Part shown: positions 35,302 through 44,223 of the stretch, piece after piece
Position numbering within the stretch: position 1 is the first letter of the stretch
How the letters are laid out: every line of letters begins with the position of its first letter
Assembly (NCBI GenBank): GCA_902800395.1
Contig: CADCEC010000004.1
Location: forward strand, 124,001 to 188,000
Source: an uncultured Bacteroidota bacterium
GTDB lineage: Bacteria; Bacteroidota; Bacteroidia; Bacteroidales; P3
Length of the DNA stretch: 64,000 nucleotides
Direction: 5' to 3'
The notes under the pieces: model-generated
What the model was told of the DNA's origin: nothing
Seen by the model: the letters and a program-made list of their open reading frames with translations, nothing else
Databases searched by the model: none
Made by a program: the position numbers and the translations under genes

Positions 35302-35828
35302 ATAGTTTTGAAATTGAGATTAAGAAAATTCGCCGTTATTCGCAGACGGGCCTCTGGGGCTCTGTAGCGGTGGTAATCCTCGCCTCGTTCTTCCTGTATG
35401 TCAGTCCGGTGCGCTTCATGCAGACCGAGCATACCGCCCGTTGGATGCTTATCGCCGGCAGCGTCCTCGCCGTGTTGGCGGTGAGTATGGCGTTGCTGAC
35501 CATCCGCAAGCAGATTCCGCGTCTGCGGCAGGCCGAGAGTATCGAAGAGAAGGTCACGGGATATGTGTCACATATCCGCTCGCTCTACCTCACCATGCTC
35601 GCCGTAGTGGTCATCATATGCCTCTTCATGGTGCTCTCCAACCAGAATGTGCTGCTTATGCTCGCCCTGATTTCCGTGCTCACCCTCTTTCTGGCTTATC
35701 CCAATATCTACCGCATCAAGGTGGAACTGGGCCTCACCGACGAGGAAATGAAGCAACTCTTCGGCGACCGTTATATCTGCGAGGAGAGTGGAGATAAGGA
35801 GGAAGGAGATAAGGAGATAAGACAATAG
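35298..35828 (+). CDS. membrane protein, 176 aa
   Basis: ATG 35298 overlaps the uvrA stop. Four hydrophobic segments are visible in two pairs: SVAVVILASFFLYVSP with WMLIAGSVLAVLAVSMALL, and LYLTMLAVVVIICLFMVL with VLLMLALISVLTLFLAYP. No family recognised. The C-terminal tail (EESGDKEEGDKEIRQ) is wholly encoded by the GGAGATAA micro-repeat, which also contributes the stop codon, so the native end has probably been replaced. Translationally coupled to uvrA and mnmE. Confidence 0.8.
   Translation: MNSFEIEIKKIRRYSQTGLWGSVAVVILASFFLYVSPVRFMQTEHTARWMLIAGSVLAVLAVSMALLTIRKQIPRLRQAESIEEKVTGYVSHIRSLYLTMLAVVVIICLFMVLSNQNVLLMLALISVLTLFLAYPNIYRIKVELGLTDEEMKQLFGDRYICEESGDKEEGDKEIRQ
35791..35827 (+). repeat. 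GGAGATAA tract, with 25-bp dispersed repeat copy 2
   Basis: Positions 35803-35827 are identical to 3050-3074. The tract forms the C-terminal codons and stop of the membrane-protein gene. Confidence 0.9.
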
Positions 35829-35830
35829 TG

Positions 35831-37147
35831 ATGGATATGCTGAGCAGTGATACCATAGTGGCCATCTCCACCCCTCATGGGATGGGAGGCATCGCTGTAA
35901 TCCGTATTTCGGGTCCTGATGCGTTGCCACTTTCGCTGCGCCATCTGTCGGTTGATAGTTTGACGGAGAGAAAAGCTACTTACTGTCGATTCGACGATAT
36001 TGACGATATCGTTGCTATATTTTACACGAAAGGTTACACGGGCGAACCTACCGTGGAACTCTCCTGCCACGGGTCTCTCTATGTCCAACAGGCGATGCTG
36101 CAGGCTCTTGTTGACGATGGTGCCCGACTCGCCGAACCCGGCGAATTCACGCGCCGCGCTTTTCTTAACGGTCGTCTCAACCTCTCGCAGGCAGAAGCTG
36201 TGGCGGACCTTATCGACTCTGTGACTCCCGTCCAGCACCACCTGGCCGTCAGTCAGTTGCGAGGTGGCTATGCACGGACTCTCAAAGACTTGCGTCAGCA
36301 GCTCCTCGACCTTACCTCGCTTCTCGAGCTCGAATTAGACTTCTCTCAGGAGGATGTAGAGTTCGCCGACCGCACCCAACTGCGAAAAATACTTTCTTCT
36401 TTACATTTTCAACTTTCCACTTTACTCTCATCTTTCCGCATGGGTAATGCCCTCAAACGAGGCATCCCAGTAGCCATTGTTGGGCGACCCAATGCCGGCA
36501 AGTCGTCGCTTCTCAACGCTTTGTTGGGCGACGACCGCGCCATTGTCTCCGACATTCCAGGCACCACACGAGACACTATCGAGGAGACCCTTACCCTCGA
36601 CGGTATCACCTTCCGTTTTATCGACACCGCTGGTCTTCGCCATAGCGATGACACCGTCGAGGCTCTCGGCATCAATCGCACCCGCAAGGCCATTGCCGAT
36701 GCCTACCTGGTCCTCTACGTCCACGACTCCACCACCCCTTGGCAGGAGCCCGACCTCGACCTCACCGATAAGCATGTTATTGTTGTACAAAATAAATCCG
36801 ACCTTTCCCAACACGCCTTAGCTAATCCTCAATTATCAATTATCAATATTTCTGCGAAGACCGGTACGGGTCTTCCAGAACTCCGTGCCGCTATGCTCGC
36901 CGCTGTCCGCGGCGAGATGCCTGACGAAAGCAATGTGCTCCTCTCCAATGTCCGCCACTATGAGGCGATGCAGCGTGTGCAACAGGCCCTCGACAATGTC
37001 CGATGTGGGCTCGAAGACGGCACTCCTGCCGACCTTGTGGCCGTTGACCTTCGGGATGCTCTCTACCATTTGGGCACTATCACCGGTGAGGTGACCTCCG
37101 ACGAGGTGCTGGGAAATATCTTTGGCCGATTCTGCGTGGGTAAATAA
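35831..37147 (+). CDS. mnmE: tRNA modification GTPase
   Basis: With MnmG installs 5-carboxymethylaminomethyl groups on wobble uridine of tRNA. N-terminal tetrahydrofolate-binding domain (IVAISTPHGMGGIAVIRISG, ELSCHGSLYVQQAML, EPGEFTRRAFLNGRLNLSQAEAVADLI), G domain with GRPNAGKSSLLNALLG, DIPGTTRD, DTAG and NKSD, and the invariant C-terminus FGRFCVGK. 438 aa. GTG 35828 just upstream is an alternative start. Micro-repeat inserts: LSSLHFQLSTLLSS (36392-36430), between helical and G domains, and NPQLSIINIS (36828-36850) beside the NKSD loop. Confidence 0.96.
   Translation: MDMLSSDTIVAISTPHGMGGIAVIRISGPDALPLSLRHLSVDSLTERKATYCRFDDIDDIVAIFYTKGYTGEPTVELSCHGSLYVQQAMLQALVDDGARLAEPGEFTRRAFLNGRLNLSQAEAVADLIDSVTPVQHHLAVSQLRGGYARTLKDLRQQLLDLTSLLELELDFSQEDVEFADRTQLRKILSSLHFQLSTLLSSFRMGNALKRGIPVAIVGRPNAGKSSLLNALLGDDRAIVSDIPGTTRDTIEETLTLDGITFRFIDTAGLRHSDDTVEALGINRTRKAIADAYLVLYVHDSTTPWQEPDLDLTDKHVIVVQNKSDLSQHALANPQLSIINISAKTGTGLPELRAAMLAAVRGEMPDESNVLLSNVRHYEAMQRVQQALDNVRCGLEDGTPADLVAVDLRDALYHLGTITGEVTSDEVLGNIFGRFCVGK
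36392..36430 (+). repeat. AACTTTCC micro-repeat insert in mnmE
   Basis: TTTACATTTTCAACTTTCCA-type degenerate heptamers, in frame; same family as 51557-51590 in tolC. Confidence 0.75.
36828..36850 (+). repeat. TCAATTATCAATTATCAAT micro-repeat in mnmE
   Basis: Eight-bp period AATTATCA units in frame next to the NKSD motif. Confidence 0.7.
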
Positions 37148-37253
37148 AAAACAATAGTGATAACAGAATGACCTTATAATTATAAATAATGTTAAAGTTT
37201 GACCCAAAAAACGACCTTCGCCGTCTTTATAATATAGACTAATAATGTTCACA

Positions 37254-38675
37254 ATGAAAAAACACCTCCTGTTAATACTGCTTCTCACCCTGCCGATGTT
37301 CGCTTTCGGTGCCAAGAAGGATGGCTACAAGATAACCTTCAAGGTTGATGGTAACAGCGATACCATGATGTATATGGGCTATTACCACGCCCAGAACCGC
37401 TATATCTGCGACTCGGCCGTCAACAATGGAAAGGGTAAGTTTGTCTTCGAGGGCAAGGAAGACCTCCATCCCGGACTCTACTACTTCACCAACAATCGTG
37501 ACCGTTTCGTCGAGTTTGTCGTCTATCGCGAACCCCACCGTTTCACACTCAGCACTGACAACGAGAACTGGATGCTCCGCATGACCGTCAAGGACTCGCG
37601 CGAAAATGAACAGTTCTTCAATTTCAAACGTGCCGAAGAAGTCTACTACCAGGAAATGGACGAAGCCAGCCATACTGTCGACTCCCTTGTTTTCCGCAAC
37701 GAGTACCTCCCACGCTATAGACATACACTTGATAGCCTCAGAGTCAGCTTTGTTCGGAAAAACCCTGATTGCATGCTCTCGCGAATGATGCTCTCCACCA
37801 AAGATCCTGATGTTCCGGAGACTCACCCCGACGGTACCCCTATGACAAAATCTGAGCGACGCGATTGGTACATGGAGCATTTCTTCGACAATATGCCTTT
37901 CGACGACGATTTTATTATCCGCACTCCCAAACCGGTATTCTACGACCGTGTTATGGAGTTCGTTGGCAATATGGAGAAAATTCAGATGACTCCCGAACTG
38001 ATTTGTCCGCTTCTTGACAGCATCATCGACCGTTCCGAGTCTGCCCGTGAGGTCTACCGCTGGCTTATCCTCAACCTCACCAACCACTATCTCCAGAGCC
38101 GCATCATGGTCTACGACGAAGTCTATGTCCATCTTGTCCTCCGCTATTTCGCTACCGGTAAGGTTCCTGGCGTGGAACCGTCGCTCATCGACGAGCAGGT
38201 CGAACAGGCTACCAAATGGGAACGCCTCCTTGTGGGAAAGGTGGCTCCCGAACTCATCCTTTTCGATACGCTACGCTACGCACATTCGCTCCATCACATG
38301 CCTGGTCGCTACACGTTGCTCCTCTTTTGGAGCCCCACCTGCGGTCACTGTCGCGATATCATCCCTGCCGTCTACAAGGTCTATGAGCAGTATGCTGATT
38401 CGCTGAACATCAGTGCTTTTGCCATTCTTACAGAACCTGATGACGGAACCATCGTCAAGTGGAAGAAATTCCTGGCTGACCACCATATGACGCACTCTCG
38501 ATGGGTCAACCTTAACGGTGGCGAGGCCAATGTTGACTGGCGCCAGGTCTACGACATCCAAACCACGCCGCAGATATACCTCATCGACAACAAGGATCAT
38601 AAGTTCCTTGCTAAGAAACTCAACGCCTCCATCCTCGAGAATATTCTTAAGGTACTGATGAATAAAAAGGAATGA
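37254..38675 (+). CDS. thioredoxin-fold protein with DUF5106-type domain
   Basis: Exported protein of 473 aa from ATG 37254 (MKKHLLLILLLTLPMFAFGA signal). N-terminal beta-rich DUF4369-like part (YKITFKVDGNSDTMMYMGYY), a long helical DUF5106-like middle, and a C-terminal thioredoxin domain with FWSPTCGHCRDIIP (CxxC = CGHC) and QTTPQIYLIDNK (cis-Pro). Likely a periplasmic thiol-disulfide enzyme of the TlpA/ResA group. It precedes the M3 peptidase by 19 bp and is probably co-transcribed. Confidence 0.85.
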   Translation: MKKHLLLILLLTLPMFAFGAKKDGYKITFKVDGNSDTMMYMGYYHAQNRYICDSAVNNGKGKFVFEGKEDLHPGLYYFTNNRDRFVEFVVYREPHRFTLSTDNENWMLRMTVKDSRENEQFFNFKRAEEVYYQEMDEASHTVDSLVFRNEYLPRYRHTLDSLRVSFVRKNPDCMLSRMMLSTKDPDVPETHPDGTPMTKSERRDWYMEHFFDNMPFDDDFIIRTPKPVFYDRVMEFVGNMEKIQMTPELICPLLDSIIDRSESAREVYRWLILNLTNHYLQSRIMVYDEVYVHLVLRYFATGKVPGVEPSLIDEQVEQATKWERLLVGKVAPELILFDTLRYAHSLHHMPGRYTLLLFWSPTCGHCRDIIPAVYKVYEQYADSLNISAFAILTEPDDGTIVKWKKFLADHHMTHSRWVNLNGGEANVDWRQVYDIQTTPQIYLIDNKDHKFLAKKLNASILENILKVLMNKKE

Positions 38676-38694
38676 AAATTAAAAAATATACATT

Positions 38695-40731
38695 ATGAAA
38701 CACAAATTATCGATTCTCATGGCTGCGGCTACGTTGTTCGCCGCCGGCTGCCAAAACAAACAATCAGACATGAATGACACTGTAAATCCGTTCTTCTCCG
38801 AGTGGAACACCCCCTACAACATCCCCGATTTCTCGCGCATCAAGACTGAGCATTACATGCCTGCCTTCGAGGAAGGTATCCGTCAGCAGAAAGCCGAAAT
38901 CGATGCTATCGTGAATAACCCCGAAGCCCCTACGTTTGAGAATACCATCCTCGCTTACGAGTATAGTGGTCAACTGCTTAGGGAGGTTGGTTCTATTTTC
39001 TTCAACCTCTCCGAGTGTGAGAATAATGAGGAGATGGAAGCCATCGAAGAAAAGGTGACGCCCATGCTCGCCGCCCATGGTGACGACATCGCCCTCAATG
39101 CCAAGCTCTTTGAGCGCATCAAGGCCGTCTATGACCAGCGCGAGAACCTCAACCTTAACCCCGAGCAGGCTCGTCTCCTCGAGGAGACCTACAAAGGCTT
39201 CGTCCGCAGCGGTGCCAATGTCCCTGCCGACAAGCAGACCCGCTTCCGCGAGCTCAACGAGCAGATAGCCAGTCTCACCATGCGTTTTGCACAGAACGTA
39301 CTGAAAGCCACTAACGATTACAAGAAAGTGCTTCCCAACGGAGACACCCTCACCCTTGATATGCCCACATGGGAGCCCTTCATGCAGACTTGCGCCGACC
39401 GCAAGCTTCGCGAAGAAGTTTGGCACGCCTTTACCGACAGGTGCAAGAGTGGCAAGTTCGACAATACCAAGATTATCGACACCCTCGTGAATCTCCGCCT
39501 CGAGCGCGCCAATATCCTCGGCTTCCCCACCCATGCTGACTGGGTCCTCGACGACTGCCTGGCCAAGACCCCAGCCAACGTCTACAAGTGTCTCCTCGAC
39601 ATCTGGACTCCCGCCCTCAAGGTTGCCAAGCAGGAGCGCGACCAATATCAGAAGATGCTCGAGAAAGACGAGCCCGGTGCCAAGTTGCAACCTTGGGATT
39701 GGCGCTACTACAGCGAGAAACTCCGTGCTGAGAAGTATGCCCTCGACGATGCCGCCGTGCGCCCCTACTTCTGCCTCGACAGTGTCCGCGAAGGTGCTTT
39801 CATGGTAGCCAACAAACTCTACGGCATTACTTTCACCGAGCGTCCCGACCTGCCCACCTATGACAAAGAAGCCCGCTGCTTCGAGGTGAAGGACGGCGAC
39901 CGTACCATCGGCATCCTCTATATGGACTTCCATCCCCGTGCCTCCAAGCGCAGCGGCGCCTGGATGACAGAATTCCGCGGCCAGCATCGTAATCAGAATG
40001 GTGAGAACATTATTCCCATCATCCAGGTGGTCTGTAATTTCACCAAACCTACGGCCGATAAGCCGTCGCTGCTGAACTTCGATGAGAGTGAAACCCTCTT
40101 CCATGAATTCGGCCACGCCCTCCACGGCTTGCTGAGCAAGTGCACCTACCCCTCGTTGGCTGGTACCAACGTGCCGCGCGACTTTGTCGAGCTGCCCTCA
40201 CAGGTGATGGAGAACTGGTGCCGCCACCCGCAGGTGATGAAGATGTACGCCAAGCACTACAAGACCGGCGAAGCCATCCCCGACGAGCTCATCAAGAAGA
40301 TTGAGGCCGCCGCTACCTACGGCCAGGGCTTCATGACCACCGAACTCCTTGCCGCTTCGCTGCTCGATATGGACTACTACAGCATCAAGCAGAAACAGCA
40401 TATCGACCCGCTGGCTTTCGAGGAGCAGGCTATGAACAAGATTGGACTTATTCCCGAGATTATCAGCCGCTATCGCAGCCCCTACTTCCAGCATATCTTT
40501 ACCACGGGTTACGATGCCGGCTATTATAGCTACACCTGGACGGCCATCCTCGATGCCGACGCCTTCGAGGCCTTTGCCGAGAGTGGTGACCTCTTCAATC
40601 CCGAGCTGGCCAAGAAGTTCCGCCACCTCCTCGAGAGTGGCAACACCGTCGAACCCATGGACCTCTACCGCGCTTTCCGCGGCAAAGACCCCAGTCCCAA
40701 AGCTCTCCTGAAACGCAAGGGAATGCTCTGA
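38695..40731 (+). CDS. dcp: M3 family metallopeptidase (peptidyl-dipeptidase Dcp-like), lipoprotein
   Basis: Zinc oligopeptidase of 678 aa. Lipoprotein signal MKHKLSILMAAATLFAAGC, the N-terminal helical channel domain (NPFFSEWNTPYNIPDFSRI), the HEFGHALHGLLSK zinc-binding motif near nt 40100 and the M3 substrate loop YAGYYSYTW-like DAGYYSYTWTAILDADAFEAF. Removes C-terminal dipeptides, here probably in the periplasm, feeding peptide nutrition. Followed by a terminator. Confidence 0.93.
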   Translation: MKHKLSILMAAATLFAAGCQNKQSDMNDTVNPFFSEWNTPYNIPDFSRIKTEHYMPAFEEGIRQQKAEIDAIVNNPEAPTFENTILAYEYSGQLLREVGSIFFNLSECENNEEMEAIEEKVTPMLAAHGDDIALNAKLFERIKAVYDQRENLNLNPEQARLLEETYKGFVRSGANVPADKQTRFRELNEQIASLTMRFAQNVLKATNDYKKVLPNGDTLTLDMPTWEPFMQTCADRKLREEVWHAFTDRCKSGKFDNTKIIDTLVNLRLERANILGFPTHADWVLDDCLAKTPANVYKCLLDIWTPALKVAKQERDQYQKMLEKDEPGAKLQPWDWRYYSEKLRAEKYALDDAAVRPYFCLDSVREGAFMVANKLYGITFTERPDLPTYDKEARCFEVKDGDRTIGILYMDFHPRASKRSGAWMTEFRGQHRNQNGENIIPIIQVVCNFTKPTADKPSLLNFDESETLFHEFGHALHGLLSKCTYPSLAGTNVPRDFVELPSQVMENWCRHPQVMKMYAKHYKTGEAIPDELIKKIEAAATYGQGFMTTELLAASLLDMDYYSIKQKQHIDPLAFEEQAMNKIGLIPEIISRYRSPYFQHIFTTGYDAGYYSYTWTAILDADAFEAFAESGDLFNPELAKKFRHLLESGNTVEPMDLYRAFRGKDPSPKALLKRKGML

Positions 40732-40737
40732 TTGAAC

Positions 40738-40815
40738 TAAGAGGTGTGAACTAAGAACTAAGAAAGGGCTGACGCAACCAAATGTGTCAGCCCTCTTAGT
40801 TCTTACTTCTTGGTT
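40738..40815. terminator. bidirectional terminator flanked by inverted CTAAGAACTAAG micro-repeats
   Basis: Core stem AGGGCTGAC/GTCAGCCCT (40765-40773 and 40786-40794), flanked by AACTAAGAACTAAGAA on the left and CTTAGTTCTTACTTCTT on the right. Lies between convergent genes. Confidence 0.8.
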
Positions 40816-40821
40816 TTTGCC

Positions 40822-42210
40822 TCAAATCTGCTGTATTACAGCAGCGGCTAGCTCGTTGGCTCGCGCTTCGTTAGCGGCTTCGCTATAGATGCGGATGATG
40901 GGTTCGGTGTTGCTCTTGCGCAGATGCACCCAGCCGTCGGCAAAGTCAATCTTCACACCGTCGATGGTCGTCACCTTCTCCACGGCGGCATCGCTCTTAT
41001 AAAAGGCTGCTACTTTGGCTAGCAGAGCGTCGACATCTATATCGGGCGTCAGGTCCTTGCGGTTTTTGGAGATGATATATTCGGGATAGGTCTTGCGGAG
41101 TTCGCTGACTTTCATGCCGCGCTTGGCTAGGAGCGTGAGGAAGAGAGCCACGCCTACCAGAGCGTCGCGCCCGTAGTGCAGGGCGGGGTATATGACGCCA
41201 CCGTTACCTTCGCCGCCGATAACGGCTCCGGTCTGACGCATCAGAGTGGTGACGTTTACCTCACCCACAGCGGCAGCATTGTATTCGCAGCCGGCATAGC
41301 GACGCGTTACATCGCGCAGAGCGCGGCTAGAAGATAGGTTACTGACGGTGTTACCCGGTGTATGTTGCAGCACGTAGTCGGCTACGCTCACCAGCGTGTA
41401 CTCCTCGCCAAACATTTCGCCGGTTTCGCACACCAGTGCGAGACGGTCCACGTCGGGATCGACCACGATACCCAGGTCGCAGTGGTTCTGGCGAACGCAG
41501 TCGCTGATTTGTGTCAGGTTCTGCGGGATGGGTTCAGGGTTGTGGGCGAAATGACCTGTGGGTTCGCAGTTGAGCTCCACGACGTTCTGCACGCCGAGCC
41601 GGCGTAGCAGTCGCGGGATGGCGAGACCGCCGGTGGAGTTCACGGCGTCTACGGCCACTTTAAAGTTGGCCTTCTTGATAGCCTCTACGTCAACGAGTTC
41701 CAGGCCGAGCACACGCTCGATATGGCGGTCAATCCAGTCTTCCTCGATGGTTTCCAGACCTAGGTCGTCGACCTCAGCGTAGTTCACTTCGCCGCTTTCG
41801 GCCAGACGCAGCACCTCTTTGCCTTCAGCATCGCTAATGAATTCGCCCTTGTTGTTAAGCAGTTTCAGAGCGTTCCAATGCTTGGGGTTGTGGCTGGCGG
41901 TGATGATGATGCCGCCGTCGCAATGGCCGTCGATAACGGTCATCTCAGTCGTCGGCGTCGTGGAGAGACCTGTCTCCAACACGTCGACTCCCATACCCTG
42001 CAAGGTGCCCACCACGAGGCGGTCCACCATGGCGCCACTCAAACGGGCATCGCGTCCCACCGCCAACTTCAGCCGCCGTCCGGGGTTGGCTCCTTTGAGG
42101 AAAGTAGCGAAAGCGGAAGTGAATTTCACGACGTCGAGGGGAGTGAGACCTTCGCCTGCGGGACCGCCGATGGTACCGCGGATTCCCGAAATGGATTTGA
42201 TAAGAGACAT
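40822..42210 (-). CDS. glmM: phosphoglucosamine mutase
   Basis: Converts glucosamine-6-phosphate to glucosamine-1-phosphate for UDP-GlcNAc synthesis. Alpha-D-phosphohexomutase family: ISGIRGTIGG at the N-terminus, the active-site phosphoserine loop ITASHNPKHWNALKLL, the metal loop VDPDVDRLALVCE, GGEGNGGVIYP for substrate choice, and the phosphate-binding RKSNTEPIIRIYSEA. 462 aa. Phosphomannomutase activity cannot be excluded by sequence alone. Confidence 0.9.
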   Translation of the reverse strand: MSLIKSISGIRGTIGGPAGEGLTPLDVVKFTSAFATFLKGANPGRRLKLAVGRDARLSGAMVDRLVVGTLQGMGVDVLETGLSTTPTTEMTVIDGHCDGGIIITASHNPKHWNALKLLNNKGEFISDAEGKEVLRLAESGEVNYAEVDDLGLETIEEDWIDRHIERVLGLELVDVEAIKKANFKVAVDAVNSTGGLAIPRLLRRLGVQNVVELNCEPTGHFAHNPEPIPQNLTQISDCVRQNHCDLGIVVDPDVDRLALVCETGEMFGEEYTLVSVADYVLQHTPGNTVSNLSSSRALRDVTRRYAGCEYNAAAVGEVNVTTLMRQTGAVIGGEGNGGVIYPALHYGRDALVGVALFLTLLAKRGMKVSELRKTYPEYIISKNRKDLTPDIDVDALLAKVAAFYKSDAAVEKVTTIDGVKIDFADGWVHLRKSNTEPIIRIYSEAANEARANELAAAVIQQI

Positions 42211-42347
42211 ATGTTTTTCTGTTTTAGTACTTTGTTGGTTTTTTTACGCGCATTATTATGCGCTAACGCATAAATCTCTTTTTTATTGTCTTTAAATAGA
42301 ATCTTTCTTGTGGTCAAATTTTTTTTTACCAGTTTCAAAAAAAGTTG

Positions 42348-42355
42348 TATCTTTG
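42348..42355 (+). promoter_or_regulatory. rpsP promoter core, TATCTTTG
   Basis: TAnnTTTG consensus with upstream TTTCAAAAAAAG; 53 bp before the start. Confidence 0.75.
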
Positions 42356-42408
42356 CAGTCTGTTATTTAAACAGTAAAAACATTTAATTAATTTAAAAAC
42401 AAACAGTT

Positions 42409-42975
42409 ATGCCAGCAAGAATTAGACTTCAGCGTCATGGTAAAAAGAATCAGCCTTTCTACCACATCGTTGTTGCGGATGGTCGTGCACCTCGAGATGG
42501 AAAATTTATCGAGAAGCTTGGCACCTACAATCCGTTGACCAACCCCGCCACCATCGACCTCAATTTCGACCGTGCCGTCGAATGGGTGAAGAATGGTGCT
42601 CAGCCCAGCGATACCGTGCGTCGCATCCTCAGCTATAAAGGCGTCCTGCTCCGTCGTCACCTCCAGATTGGTGTCGAGAAGGGTGCCATCAGCCAGGAGA
42701 CCGCCGATGTGCGTTTCAACGAGTGGCTGCAGGCCAAAGAGGCTAAGATAAACAGCAAGCGCAGCGACGTGGAGAACGACGCCCGCAACACCAAGAAGGC
42801 TCGTCTCGAGGCCGAGAAGAAGGCCAACGAGGCTAAGGCTGCTGCCGTCGCCGCCAAGCGTCAGGCTGCCGCCGAGGCTGAGGCTGCCGCTAAGGCTGAG
42901 GCCGAAGCTGCTGCCGCCGCCGAGAATGCCGAGGGCGAAGCTGCCGCTGAGACCGAGGCTCCCGCCGAGGCTTAA
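42409..42975 (+). CDS. rpsP: 30S ribosomal protein S16 with long Ala/Glu tail
   Basis: Assembly protein of the small subunit. The conserved core is residues 1-85 (MPARIRLQRHGKKNQPFYHI, GKFIEKLGTYNP, RAVEWVKNGAQPSDTVRRIL). A further ~100 residues form a charged, Ala/Glu/Lys-rich helix, as in many Bacteroidetes S16 proteins. 188 aa. A remnant TIR element follows, then rimM with its own promoter. Confidence 0.97.
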   Translation: MPARIRLQRHGKKNQPFYHIVVADGRAPRDGKFIEKLGTYNPLTNPATIDLNFDRAVEWVKNGAQPSDTVRRILSYKGVLLRRHLQIGVEKGAISQETADVRFNEWLQAKEAKINSKRSDVENDARNTKKARLEAEKKANEAKAAAVAAKRQAAAEAEAAAKAEAEAAAAAENAEGEAAAETEAPAEA

Positions 42976-43002
42976 TCTTAACGACAAGGGCTCTTTTGTT
43001 TA

Positions 43003-43090
43003 ACGACAACAGAGACAACAAAGACAAAGGAGAAACGCAACATGCGTTTCTCCTTTTTTCGACATCTAGTTTGATGTTCTCTGTTGTCGT
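43003..43090. mobile_element. short TIR/hairpin element, third relative of the GxxExxY element
   Basis: Left end at 43003 begins ACGACAACAGAGACAACAAA; right end at 43090, read on minus, begins ACGACAACAGAGA and then decays. Central hairpin GGAGAAACGCA/TGCGTTTCTCC (43029-43053) has the same AACGC(A)..TGCGTT core as the other two copies. An outer ACGACAA lies at 42980. May double as the rpsP terminator. Confidence 0.65.
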
Positions 43091-43106
43091 TGATACAATA
43101 AAAAAG

Positions 43107-43114
43107 TATTTTTG
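43107..43114 (+). promoter_or_regulatory. rimM promoter core, TATTTTTG
   Basis: TAnnTTTG element 13 bp before the ATG, giving a very short leader. Confidence 0.6.
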
Positions 43115-43127
43115 CCGTTAATAAAAC

Positions 43128-43667
43128 ATGAATATAGAAGAATGTTTTTATTTGGGTAAGGTGACCAAGCCGTGGGGCGTGAAGGGCCAGGTGGTGCTGT
43201 TCCTCGATGTGGATGCACCGGAGGATTACGCAGAGCTCGACTCCGCCTTTGTGGAGGTGAAGGGCAAACTGGTGCCATATTTCTTTCATGTCGACCAACT
43301 CAACGGCAACAAGGCTATCGTAACCTTCGAGGAGATCTCCGCTGAGCAAGCGGCAGCACTCTGTGGCCATTCGCTATATTTGCCGCTGGATTTGCTGCCA
43401 AAACTGGAGGGTAATAAGTTTTACTTCCACGAAGTGGTGGGTTTCAGTGTGATAGACAGTGAGAAAGGCAATATTGGTACCCTCGCACAGGTCATCGATT
43501 ACCCCGCACAGCCGCTCTTCCAAGTGATGAAAAACGAGGTGGAGATACTTATCCCAGTTATCGATGAGGTGATTGATAAGGTGGACCGCGAGAAAAAAAC
43601 ACTCTATATTACAGCACCTAAAGGGCTGATTGATTTGTATCTTGAGAATATCAACACCGAGTGTTGA
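43128..43667 (+). CDS. rimM: 16S rRNA processing protein RimM
   Basis: Ribosome maturation factor that helps assemble the 30S head and binds S19. N-terminal barrel with FYLGKVTKPWGVKGQVVLFLD and C-terminal PRC-barrel with FHEVVGFSVIDSEKGNIGTLAQVIDYPAQPLFQVM and EVLIPV-like EILIPVIDEVI. 179 aa. Adjacent to rpsP, the usual partner. Confidence 0.95.
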   Translation: MNIEECFYLGKVTKPWGVKGQVVLFLDVDAPEDYAELDSAFVEVKGKLVPYFFHVDQLNGNKAIVTFEEISAEQAAALCGHSLYLPLDLLPKLEGNKFYFHEVVGFSVIDSEKGNIGTLAQVIDYPAQPLFQVMKNEVEILIPVIDEVIDKVDREKKTLYITAPKGLIDLYLENINTEC

Positions 43668-43699
43668 AATGTTTTTCCCGTCAGTTCGGGGAAAATACC

Positions 43700-43707
43700 T
43701 ATTTTTG
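43700..43707 (+). promoter_or_regulatory. TATTTTTG promoter of the DksA-like gene
   Basis: TAnnTTTG core 23 bp before the start. Confidence 0.6.
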
Positions 43708-43730
43708 CACTCAGAAAAAAACGAGAAACC

Positions 43731-44132
43731 ATGAAAGCGAAAGCCAAACCCCAGGAGAAGAACCGCTACTCCCCCGAGGAATTGCAGGAATTTAAGGAGC
43801 TGATTCTCGCCAAGATAGCCAAAGCTGAGAAGGATTTGGAGATGTTGCAGCAGGCTGTTGCCGGCAGCGAGAATGATGTGACTGACACTGCCCCCACCTT
43901 CAAGACCCTCGAAGAGGGCAGCAATGTGTTGCTGAAAGAAGAAAACCAGAAACTCGCCGCCCGTCAGCAGAAGTTCATTCGCGACCTCCGCGCCGCCCTT
44001 ATCCGCATCGAGAACGGCACCTACGGCATCTGCCAGGCCACGGGCCAGCTTATTCCCAAAGAGCGTCTGATGATTGTTCCCCACGCCACAATGACCGTGG
44101 AGGCCAAAGAGGCCAGCAAGAAGAGGAAATAA
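43731..44132 (+). CDS. DksA/TraR-like protein with degenerate zinc finger
   Basis: 133 aa. A coiled-coil N-terminal half (EELQEFKELILAKIAKAEKDLEML) and the family's C-terminal signature YGICQATGQLIPKERLMIVPHAT. Of the four cysteines normally binding zinc only one is left (in YGIC), as in many Bacteroidetes homologues. DksA-type proteins bind the RNA polymerase secondary channel in the stringent response; here the fold may be stabilised without zinc. Followed by a hairpin terminator. Confidence 0.88.
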   Translation: MKAKAKPQEKNRYSPEELQEFKELILAKIAKAEKDLEMLQQAVAGSENDVTDTAPTFKTLEEGSNVLLKEENQKLAARQQKFIRDLRAALIRIENGTYGICQATGQLIPKERLMIVPHATMTVEAKEASKKRK

Positions 44133-44175
44133 TACATTTCACCTAATCATATATATTACCACTTTGACAATGTTG

Positions 44176-44201
44176 GAACCGCTCTTTCATTAGGGCGGTT
44201 C
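44176..44201 (+). terminator. hairpin GAACCGC/GCGGTTC
   Basis: Seven-bp stem with 12-nt loop followed by TCTTGTAAAA, downstream of the DksA-like gene. Confidence 0.65.
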
Positions 44202-44223
44202 TCTTGTAAAAAGGTTATTGGTT

